Source: Acidimicrobiales bacterium (GTDB lineage: Bacteria > Actinomycetota > Acidimicrobiia > Acidimicrobiales > Poriferisodaliceae). Taken from it: a stretch of DNA of 17,757 nt. Positions 1 through 5,543 of the stretch are shown here, one piece after another. Numbering within the stretch: the first letter of the stretch is position 1; every line of letters starts with the position of its first letter. Location of the stretch: contig JAHDHM010000027.1 in NCBI GenBank assembly GCA_020631315.1, forward strand, positions 1-17,757. The letters run 5' to 3'. The notes beneath the pieces were generated by a model, which was not told the DNA's origin, ran no database searches, and worked only from the letters and a program-made list of their open reading frames with translations. Made by a program: the position numbers and the translations under genes.

Positions 1-247
1 GATCGCCGCCCGTCTGCCGGAACCGTGGCGCACCAGGACCACCACTGCACACCGTCAGATCATCGAGCACGCAGCCGCGGCACGCGACGCGGCCCAGCTG
101 ATGCTGGCCGCCACCCGCGGCAACCTGCACCTGATCGGCTCCACGATCGGCGCCTCGATCCACTCCGACGTACGCCAGACCGTCGTCACCTACGGCCAGA
201 ACGCCATGGCGAGCACCGACGCCGTGCTCGTCGACGGAAGGGCCTGA
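1..247 (+). CDS. flgN: FlgN-like flagellar export chaperone, C-terminal fragment
   Basis: This is an open frame entering from the left edge (codons from base 2) and ending at TGA 245-247; about 81 residues are visible. It is predicted to be an alpha-helical cytosolic chaperone that delivers the hook-filament junction proteins FlgK and FlgL to the flagellar export gate. Visible support is a helical segment rich in Ala and Arg (around RQIIEHAAAARDAAQLML), a following LAATRGNLHLI helix, and the tail VVTYGQNAMAS, which resembles the usual FlgN ending of a helix followed by a TYxxxG-type motif. The stop lies one base before the flgK ATG, the classic flgN-flgK order. The N-terminal half is outside the window, so family assignment rests on a short stretch plus position. 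It could be another small helical flagellar protein. Confidence 0.6.
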   Translation, partial: IAARLPEPWRTRTTTAHRQIIEHAAAARDAAQLMLAATRGNLHLIGSTIGASIHSDVRQTVVTYGQNAMASTDAVLVDGRA

Positions 248-248
248 C

Positions 249-1616
249 ATGCCCATCCAGTCGCTGCACACCGGCTACACCGGCCTGGCCGCCAGCCAGA
301 TCGGTCTCGACACCACGTCGAACAACATCGCGAACGCCAACACCGAGGGCTACACCCGCCAGCGGGTCGATCAGCGTGAGGCGCCGTCGCGCGACATCAT
401 CGTCGGCCGACTCGGTCAGGGCACGATGGTCGAGGACATCTCGCGGGTGCGCGACGGCTTCCTCGACGACCGGGCGCGCAGCGCCATGGCCCAGGCAGCG
501 TCGTTCGAGATCAACGGCGAGATGCTGAGCCGAGCCGAGTCGCTGCTCGCCGAACCCGACTTCGGTCTCACGAGCGCCTTGGACGACCTGTGGGCCGGCT
601 TCGAGGACCTCGCGCTCGACCCGACCGACAACGGCCGTCGCACCGCCGTGCTCAATCAGCTCGAAGTGCTGACCGGTCGGTTCAACTCGATCGCCACCGG
701 CATGGAAGACCTCGTCGAGGACGCCGGGGTGCGCATCTCGAGCAAGCTCACGAGCACGAACGACACTCTCGCCGAGATCGCCCAGCTGAACGCCGCCATC
801 CTGCGAGCCGGCGCCACGGGCAACTCCCCGAACGACTTGATCGACCGTCGAGATCTGTTGCTCGACGACGTCGTCACCGACCTGGGTGCGCGCATCACCG
901 CCCAGGAGGACGGCACCGTTCGCGTCAGCCTCAACGGCTTGTCGCTCGTCGACGGCGGCGTCACTCGTCCGCTGACCTGGGACGGCACGACGAACCAGCT
1001 GCTGCACTCGAGCGGACACGCGCTGCAGGCGAGCGGCGAGGTCGGCGGCCTGCAGATGTTCGTCAGCGACGACGCTACGGAGATCACGTCGCAGCTCGAC
1101 CAGCTCGCCAGCGACCTGTACGACGCGCTGAACGCCCAGCATCAGTCCGGTTTCGTGGCGAGCGGCGTACCCGGCGACACCCTCCTGAACTACGTGCCGG
1201 GCGAGGTCGCTGCGACCCTCAGCGTCACGACGAGCGACATCGCGGATCTCGCCGTGTCGAGCATCGACGGCACACCGTTCCCGGTCCACAACGGCCACAA
1301 CGCGACGGCGATCGCCGAGCTGCGCAACTCGCTCGTCGCCGGTGGTGGCACGGCCTCGCTGCTCGACTCGGCGAGAGCGTTCGTCGCAGAGGTCGGCAGC
1401 CGCACCTCGGCAGCCGAAGCGGCTGCGGCTGCCCAAGGTGACCTGCTCGCCTCGGCCGAGCTCGCTCGGGAGTCAGCTCACGGCATCAACCTCGACGAGG
1501 AGATGATCGAGCTGATCCGCTATCAGCGGGCCTATGAAGCTGCGGCACGCGTGGTCACGACCGCTGACCAGGCACTCGACACACTCATCAACCGGACCGG
1601 CATCGTCGGTCGCTAG
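249..1616 (+). CDS. flgK: Flagellar hook-associated protein 1 (FlgK)
   Basis: Encodes the first hook-filament junction protein (HAP1), exported through the flagellar type III apparatus and assembled at the distal end of the hook. Residues 1-40 carry the family N-terminus (LHTGYTGLAASQIGLDTTSNN, then IANANTEGYTRQ), and the last 45 residues carry the paired C-terminal helix (LDEEMIELIRYQRAYEAAAR, then VVTTADQALDTLINR). These helices form the D0/D1 coiled coil. At 455 residues it is shorter than the roughly 550-residue enterobacterial protein, so the exposed central domain is probably reduced. The ATG at 249 has a GGAAGGG-type ribosome binding site about 7 bases upstream and follows the flgN stop by one base. 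flgL starts 8 bases after the stop, so the two HAPs are co-transcribed. Confidence 0.97.
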   Translation: MPIQSLHTGYTGLAASQIGLDTTSNNIANANTEGYTRQRVDQREAPSRDIIVGRLGQGTMVEDISRVRDGFLDDRARSAMAQAASFEINGEMLSRAESLLAEPDFGLTSALDDLWAGFEDLALDPTDNGRRTAVLNQLEVLTGRFNSIATGMEDLVEDAGVRISSKLTSTNDTLAEIAQLNAAILRAGATGNSPNDLIDRRDLLLDDVVTDLGARITAQEDGTVRVSLNGLSLVDGGVTRPLTWDGTTNQLLHSSGHALQASGEVGGLQMFVSDDATEITSQLDQLASDLYDALNAQHQSGFVASGVPGDTLLNYVPGEVAATLSVTTSDIADLAVSSIDGTPFPVHNGHNATAIAELRNSLVAGGGTASLLDSARAFVAEVGSRTSAAEAAAAAQGDLLASAELARESAHGINLDEEMIELIRYQRAYEAAARVVTTADQALDTLINRTGIVGR

Positions 1617-1624
1617 GTGACACC

Positions 1625-2509
1625 GTGAGGATCTCCACCCAATCCATCGTCGACCGGACGATGAACCACCTCCAGTCGCGGCTCGCGTCGTTCGAACAGG
1701 CCGAGAACCGGCTGGCGACGGGCAAGAACTTCACGAGGTCCTCCGAGGACGTCGCGGGTATGAACACCTCGCTCGCGCTGCGTTCGGAGCGTCGTGCCCT
1801 CGAACAGGCGAACCGCAACGGCGACGACGGAACGACCCGCATCAACCTGGCGGACTCGAAGCTGCAGCAGATGCTGACGTCGCTGCGCCGTGCCCGCGAT
1901 CTGACCATCCGGGCGTCGAGCACGCTGCAGGCGACGGAGCGCAACGCGATCAGCGAAGAGCTGGCGTCGTTGCGCGACGAGCTCGTCGAGCTCGCCAACT
2001 CGGACTATCTGGGCCAGGGTCTGTTCTCCGGTCACGCCGGTGCGGCTGCCGTGTCGTTCTCGTTCGGCGCGTGGGTCTACAACGGCGACACCGGTGCCGT
2101 GAACCGTCGCATCTCCGAGACCGACGACGTGCAGGTCAACCTGACCGGCAACGAGATCTTCGGGTTCGACGACGGCGAAGTCGTGTTCGACGTCCTCGAC
2201 CAGATCATCGCCGACGTCAACGCCGGTGATCCTGTGGTCGTGGCGACCGGCCTCGACGCCATCGACCGCGCGACCGACAGGATCGGCAACGGTCTCGCCC
2301 GCCTCGGTGCAGTGGGTCTTCGCATCGAGACGACCCTCGCCCGCAACCTCCAGATCGACGAGACGCTGCAGACGCAGATCTCCTCGATCGAGGACGTCGA
2401 TCTCGCCGAAGCCGTCATGGAGATCACGACGCAGGAGGTCGCGCTCCAGGCGACGCTCGGTGCCGTGGGTCGTGCGATCCAGCCGACCCTCATGAACTAC
2501 CTGCGATGA
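1625..2509 (+). CDS. flgL: Flagellar hook-associated protein 3 (FlgL)
   Basis: Second hook-filament junction protein (HAP3), which caps the FlgK ring and provides the adaptor for flagellin. The flagellin-like N-terminus is plain: MRISTQSIVDRTMNHLQSRL, then a segment with RLATGKNFTRSSEDVAGM (residues about 29-46) equivalent to the conserved RINSAKDDPAG stretch of flagellins, and a helix ending TIRASS. The C-terminus (SSIEDVDLAEAVMEITTQEV, ending IQPTLMNYLR) matches the paired terminal helix and the typical LMNYL ending. At 294 residues the length is normal. The start is GTG at 1625 with AGGTG six bases upstream, inside the short gap after flgK. The stop overlaps the fliW start as ATGA, suggesting translational coupling. 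Confidence 0.96.
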   Translation: MRISTQSIVDRTMNHLQSRLASFEQAENRLATGKNFTRSSEDVAGMNTSLALRSERRALEQANRNGDDGTTRINLADSKLQQMLTSLRRARDLTIRASSTLQATERNAISEELASLRDELVELANSDYLGQGLFSGHAGAAAVSFSFGAWVYNGDTGAVNRRISETDDVQVNLTGNEIFGFDDGEVVFDVLDQIIADVNAGDPVVVATGLDAIDRATDRIGNGLARLGAVGLRIETTLARNLQIDETLQTQISSIEDVDLAEAVMEITTQEVALQATLGAVGRAIQPTLMNYLR

Positions 2510-2949
2510 TCACCCCGACGCACGCCACGGCGAGCGACAATGAAGCGGTGACCATGGACGAACCAGCGATCCTGCGCTTCAGCGACGGCATCATCGGACT
2601 GCCCGCGGCCACCCAGTTCGTGCTCACCGAGGTGAGTCCGGATGCGCCGCCGGACGCGTTGTTCCAGCTGCTGCGCTCCGTCGATGGCTCCGTGTCGATC
2701 GTCGTGACCGCGCCAGGAGAACTGTTCCCGGACTACGCACCCGATCTGCCCGACGACGAGCTCGAGGAGCTCGGTGTGAGCGACCCCAGCCAGGTCCTCC
2801 TGCTGAGCCCTGTCACGCTCGACGCCGAGAACCACTGCGTTCACGTGAACCTGATGGGCCCGTTGGTCGTCAACACCGAGACCCTCGACGCACGCCAGAT
2901 CGTCCTCGCCGACTCGGACTGGCCGTTGCGAGCGAAGGTCGATCTCTGA
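2506..2949 (+). CDS. fliW: Flagellar assembly factor FliW
   Basis: FliW is a cytoplasmic beta-barrel protein that binds flagellin and, when flagellin is exported, is freed to bind and inhibit CsrA, relieving translational repression of flagellin mRNA. The core begins around residue 20 with ILRFSDGIIGLP followed by FVLTEV, the standard FliW opening (IxFxxGIxGFPxxxxFxL). Later it has VLLLSPVTL and VHVNLMGPLVVNTET, matching the conserved NLxxPIvIN-type segment. The 147-residue reading starts with ATG at 2506, overlapping the flgL stop (ATGA). Alternative starts are GTG 2548 or ATG 2554, just before the conserved core, which would give about 131-133 residues. The overlap favours the longer form, but the first 16 residues look non-conserved. 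The stop overlaps csrA (TGATG). Confidence 0.95.
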   Translation: MITPTHATASDNEAVTMDEPAILRFSDGIIGLPAATQFVLTEVSPDAPPDALFQLLRSVDGSVSIVVTAPGELFPDYAPDLPDDELEELGVSDPSQVLLLSPVTLDAENHCVHVNLMGPLVVNTETLDARQIVLADSDWPLRAKVDL

Positions 2950-3179
2950 TGTTGGTGCTGTCGCGCAAGAAGGGCGAGGCCGTCGTCATCGGTCACAACG
3001 TGACCGTCCGGGTCATCGACGTGCGTGGTGACCAGGTCCGTGTCGGCATCGACGCGCCGCGTTCGGTGACGGTGCACCGCGAGGAGATCTACCGCCAGGT
3101 CGTCGAGGAGAACGCGGCCGCGGCACGCTCAGCGGACCTCGCGTCACCGCTGCTCCAGGCCCGCCGCGACCAGCTCTGA
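2949..3179 (+). CDS. csrA: Carbon storage regulator / translational repressor CsrA
   Basis: Small dimeric RNA-binding protein that blocks translation by covering GGA-containing ribosome binding sites; in flagellated Gram-positives its main known target is flagellin mRNA. The sequence is canonical: MLVLSRKKGEAVVIG at the N-terminus, VRVGIDAP in the middle and VTVHREEIY around residues 40-48, which includes the conserved Arg used for RNA contact. Length is 76 residues, with a C-terminal tail (about residues 55-76) slightly longer than the E. coli protein, as in Bacillus. The ATG overlaps the fliW stop by one base, so regulator and antagonist are produced from coupled cistrons. No flagellin gene follows here. 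The next gene is convergent and its stop lies 2 bases away, so the operon ends at csrA. Confidence 0.96.
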   Translation: MLVLSRKKGEAVVIGHNVTVRVIDVRGDQVRVGIDAPRSVTVHREEIYRQVVEENAAAARSADLASPLLQARRDQL

Positions 3180-3181
3180 CC

Positions 3182-3724
3182 TCAGGATCGATACGGCGCG
3201 TCGTAGGTGACGCTGCCGGAGGCTTGACGGTCGAGTTCGCGTCGACGCTGCTGGAGTGAGCGAGTCGCCGCGTTCGCTCCCTCGGTGATCGCTCGGCTGA
3301 CCTCGCCGACCTCGAGCAGGGTGACGTGCTGGCGTGCGACGGCTTCGGCGACGACAGCACTGACGTTCTCGGGGCAGCGTTCGACGAGCTGATGGCGATC
3401 GGTGACCGGGCCGAGCACCTTCTCCACGGCGGCCTCACGCGAACGCGACGACGACGCGAGCGCGGATGATGCGCTGTCGAGGTCGCGCACGGCTCGTTCG
3501 AGATGGTCGAACTGTCCGGCCGTCTGGAGCATCAGAACGCCGCGGGCACGAGTGAGCACGAGCTCCAGGGCGTCACCCTCGGCGGAGATGGCGTCGACCA
3601 TCGCGACAGTCGCTGTGTCCGGGAGGACCGTCGAGGCTGTGTCGGGCAGGCTCATCGAGCCGGTGTCCGGCAGTGCCGACGGTGTGTCGTTCGCGTCCGG
3701 CGTGGGGGGGTGGCCAGCGTTCAT
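3182..3724 (-). CDS. FlgN-like coiled-coil protein with N-terminal LPDT repeats
   Basis: A 180-residue protein with two parts. Residues 1-41 are disordered-looking and carry three copies of an 8-residue unit starting LPDT (residues 18, 26 and 34). Residues 42-180 are predicted all-helical: an acidic/hydrophobic helix (AISAEGDALELVLTRARGVL), a basic linker with SSSRSREAAVEKVL, a second helix pair, and the tail RRRELDRQASGSVTYDA. This layout (two long helices, a lone conserved Tyr motif near the end) is that of FlgN-type type III chaperones, so a chaperone role is inferred, not proven. It is the second gene of a minus-strand pair, 18 bases after the M23 peptidase stop, so it may serve that protein rather than FlgK/FlgL. 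The stop is 2 bases from the csrA stop. Confidence 0.55.
   Translation of the reverse strand: MNAGHPPTPDANDTPSALPDTGSMSLPDTASTVLPDTATVAMVDAISAEGDALELVLTRARGVLMLQTAGQFDHLERAVRDLDSASSALASSSRSREAAVEKVLGPVTDRHQLVERCPENVSAVVAEAVARQHVTLLEVGEVSRAITEGANAATRSLQQRRRELDRQASGSVTYDAPYRS
3194..3218. terminator. Possible stem-loop ending csrA operon
   Basis: The bases CGGCGCGTC and GACGC-T-GCCG can pair as a 9-bp stem with one bulged T around a 6-base loop, 15 bases after the csrA stop. It sits inside the 3' end of the convergent FlgN-like gene. There is no T-tract, which is common for actinobacterial terminators but also makes the call weak. In a high-GC genome such hairpins occur by chance. Confidence 0.3.
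3602..3673 (-). repeat. Three tandem 24-bp units encoding LPDTxSxx
   Basis: The triplet-preserving repeat encodes LPDTGSMS, LPDTASTV and LPDTATVA. On the plus strand the anchor gtgtc(c/g) recurs at 3615, 3639 and 3663, exactly 24 bases apart. A fourth, degenerate unit (NDTPSA) lies just before it in the protein. The repeat is in the flexible N-terminus of the FlgN-like protein, so copy number changes would keep the frame. Confidence 0.75.
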
Positions 3725-3742
3725 CAGTGAGTCCGATCAGGT

Positions 3743-4393
3743 TCAGCCGTGGTCGTGGCCGACGTCATGGCCGGCGAAGGTGGAGAACCAGGGCTCGGGG
3801 TCGACGGCCTCACCGTCGACCCGGATCTCGAAGTGGAGGTGGGGGCCGGTGGATCGGCCGGTCGAGCCGACCGCGCCGATCACGTCGCCGGCAGCGACCT
3901 GTTGACCGACGACGACGTCGACCCAGGCCTGGTGGGCCGATCGGCTCTCGATGCCGTTGCCGTGGTCGATGATGACGATCTCGCCGTAGGAACCCATCTC
4001 ACCGGCGAAGGTCACCGTGCCGCCGGCGACGGCGTGGATGGGCGTGCCCATCGGTGCGGCGACGTCGACACCGCGGTGCATGCGGGTCTCGGAGGTGAAC
4101 GGGTCGGAACGCAGGCCGTAGTCGGAGCTGAGTCGACCGCCGGCCGGCACCGGATCGGTCATCTCGAGGACCTGTGTCGGGGAGAGACCGAGGTCGGCTC
4201 GCATGAGCGACAGCTGTTCGGCGATCCCGGCTGCGGCAGGGCCGCCGACGTCGCGGGGGACGAACGGCAGCTCGTCGACCGAGGCGATCGGCGACATGTC
4301 GGCAGGGGAGGGCCCGAGGCGGAACTGCGTCGACTGGACACCGAAGCGCTGTTGGATCTCACCGATGCGCGCCATCACGTCGGAGATCGGCAT
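3743..4393 (-). CDS. M23 family peptidoglycan endopeptidase, flagellum-associated, no Sec signal
   Basis: A 216-residue zinc endopeptidase of the LytM/M23 family, expected to cut peptide cross-links in peptidoglycan and probably to open the wall for the rod or flagellum. The catalytic domain spans about residues 85-205: zinc ligands H106 and D110 in MHRGVD, H187 in HLHFE, catalytic His candidate H154 in SRSAHQ, and the signature GSTGRSTGPHLHFE. The N-terminus (MPISDVMARIGEIQQRFG) has no signal peptide or membrane segment; it resembles the start of actinobacterial flagellar wall hydrolases that I recall, which suggests export through the flagellar apparatus. The tail is His-rich (AGHDVGHDHG). 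The ATG at 4393 is fixed by a perfect AGGAGGT seven bases upstream; the open frame continuing to 5509 is antisense to the sigma gene and not real. It lies 18 bases upstream of the FlgN-like gene. Confidence 0.92.
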   Translation of the reverse strand: MPISDVMARIGEIQQRFGVQSTQFRLGPSPADMSPIASVDELPFVPRDVGGPAAAGIAEQLSLMRADLGLSPTQVLEMTDPVPAGGRLSSDYGLRSDPFTSETRMHRGVDVAAPMGTPIHAVAGGTVTFAGEMGSYGEIVIIDHGNGIESRSAHQAWVDVVVGQQVAAGDVIGAVGSTGRSTGPHLHFEIRVDGEAVDPEPWFSTFAGHDVGHDHG

Positions 4394-4400
4394 CAGTTGC

Positions 4401-4407
4401 ACCTCCT
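4401..4407 (-). promoter_or_regulatory. Ribosome binding site deciding M23 peptidase start
   Basis: Read on the minus strand the sequence is AGGAGGT followed by 7 bases (GCAACTG) and ATG at 4393. This is a consensus Shine-Dalgarno site at ideal spacing. It is the reason for rejecting the much longer open frame that extends upstream. Confidence 0.85.
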
Positions 4408-4621
4408 CGCCTTGGTCGTGCGCGCCCTCGCGGACATCGCGGCCTTCACGTGGTATCCGTCGACCGTGTGGTCCATCAGCAAAGCTCCGACAGGGTCCGC
4501 AGCAGCGCGTGGTCAGTGCGCCACACTGTGTGCTCCCGTCGATCCCGGCGAATTGTCGAGAAATCAGCTCAACTCCACGGAAGAGCCGCCGACGAACTGA
4601 TCGCCGAGATCGAGACCCAGA

Positions 4622-4628
4622 GGGAGGG
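4622..4628 (+). promoter_or_regulatory. Ribosome binding site of sigma factor gene
   Basis: GGGAGGG ends five bases before the ATG at 4634. This supports the 288-residue reading over the internal ATG at 4679, which has no comparable site upstream. Confidence 0.75.
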
Positions 4629-4633
4629 CGTCG

Positions 4634-5500
4634 ATGGTGCAACGTGAGAGAGGTGCCCGCCGGGGCGAACACCTCGAGATGAACGACCTCGCCGCCGACC
4701 ACATCGAGTTGGTGCAGCAGATCGTCAACCAGCTGGCCACCAGGTACCCACGTCACGTGGACCGCAGCGAGCTGTGGAGCGCCGGAGCCATCGGCCTCGT
4801 CGAAGCGTCCCGCTCGTTCAACCCCGATGCCGGCGTGCCGTTCGCTCGTTACGCCACGATCCGCATCCGCGGATCGATCATCGACTCCACACGCAAGCGT
4901 GACTGGGCGGTGCGCAGCCTCCGCCGCCAGATGCGTGAGCTGCGCGACGTCGAGGAGAAGATCGAGGTCGCACAAGGTCGCCACGCGACCGACGAAGAGA
5001 TCGCGCATGCGCTCGACATCAGCGTCGACGAGGTCATCCAGCGCCGGTCGGCGTCGATCACCTCTTCGCTGCTGCACCTCGACCAGGAAGACCCCGATCG
5101 GGTGTCCCTCGGCGAGCGGATCGTCGAGGAGAGCGAGGAGCGCCTGCCCGACGAGCACCTCGCCAAGCGCGAGATGCTCGGCACCTTGCGCTCGGCCATG
5201 GAAGGTCTTCCGGACCTCCAGCGCGATGTCGTGATGCGCTACTACATCGACGGCGAGATGCTGCAGACCATCGCGAACGACCTCGGCGTCACCGAGGCTC
5301 GCGTCAGCCAGATCCGCGCCGAGGCCGTGAACTCGATGCGCGGCTTCTTCACCACCCTGTACCAGGGCGTGGCCGAAGTGCCCGAGGACGCTCCGGGTCG
5401 CCGAGGACGCGCCGCCTATCTGGCAACGATGGCCACGCGGTCCACCTGGATGACTCGTATGGAAGCCGCCGACGGCGACGAGCAGTCCGCCACCGGCTGA
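4634..5500 (+). CDS. fliA: Flagellar/WhiG-type RNA polymerase sigma factor (FliA)
   Basis: Alternative sigma factor of the FliA/WhiG group (sigma-28), which directs RNA polymerase to late flagellar promoters. Region 2 is clear at residues 35-95: RSELWSAGAIGLVEASRSFN, then FARYATIRIRGSIIDSTRKRDW with the DNA-melting and -10-recognition helices. Region 3 follows (about 95-145, ATDEEIAHALDISVDEV). Region 4 (about 180-240) holds LPDLQRDVVMRYY and the helix-turn-helix TIANDLGVTEARVSQIRAEA. At 288 residues it is a little longer than E. coli FliA (239); the extra length is a short N-terminus and a roughly 45-residue C-terminal tail after region 4. WhiG is a close relative, so in this lineage it could have another regulon, but its placement among flagellar genes supports FliA. 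The anti-sigma FlgM is not visible. Confidence 0.93.
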   Translation: MVQRERGARRGEHLEMNDLAADHIELVQQIVNQLATRYPRHVDRSELWSAGAIGLVEASRSFNPDAGVPFARYATIRIRGSIIDSTRKRDWAVRSLRRQMRELRDVEEKIEVAQGRHATDEEIAHALDISVDEVIQRRSASITSSLLHLDQEDPDRVSLGERIVEESEERLPDEHLAKREMLGTLRSAMEGLPDLQRDVVMRYYIDGEMLQTIANDLGVTEARVSQIRAEAVNSMRGFFTTLYQGVAEVPEDAPGRRGRAAYLATMATRSTWMTRMEAADGDEQSATG

Positions 5501-5516
5501 CCCGTTCACTCAACCC

Positions 5517-5539
5517 GCCCCGGCCAACTGCCGATGGGC
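5517..5539 (+). promoter_or_regulatory. Stem-loop in the fliA / HD-GYP gap, next to the start codon
   Basis: GCCC-CGGC pairs with GCCG-(AT)-GGGC around the loop CAACT: 8 base pairs with a two-base bulge. It occupies most of the 43-base gap after fliA and ends 4 bases before the ATG at 5544. The GGG in the 3' arm is the only Shine-Dalgarno-like element, so folding could limit translation of the downstream gene, or it could act as a partial terminator. Chance occurrence in GC-rich DNA is possible. Confidence 0.35.
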
Positions 5540-5543
5540 ACAC

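Larger units (their letters stand above)
4394..4633. promoter_or_regulatory. Divergent intergenic region between M23 peptidase and sigma factor
   Basis: These 240 bases separate two divergently oriented genes, so they must hold promoters in both directions. The composition is noticeably less G/C-rich around 4545-4580 (gaattgtcgagaaatcagct). I could not identify a convincing sigma-28-type (TAAA-N15-GCCGATAA) or sigma-70-type promoter on either strand. A CACGTG palindrome lies near 4447. No plausible small gene is visible. Confidence 0.6.

Noticed and set aside
186..1436. 416-residue open frame on the minus strand
   Set aside because: Antisense to flgK, with Arg/Val/Asp-rich composition and no recognisable motif; the sense frame is unmistakable FlgK.
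3602..3673. LPDTG as a sortase sorting signal
   Set aside because: A sortase motif must be near the C-terminus before a membrane helix and basic tail; here it is near the N-terminus of a soluble protein without signal peptide.
4394..5509. N-terminal extension of the M23 peptidase frame to 588 residues
   Set aside because: The extension is antisense to the sigma factor gene, lacks domain features, and a perfect AGGAGGT sits before ATG 4393.
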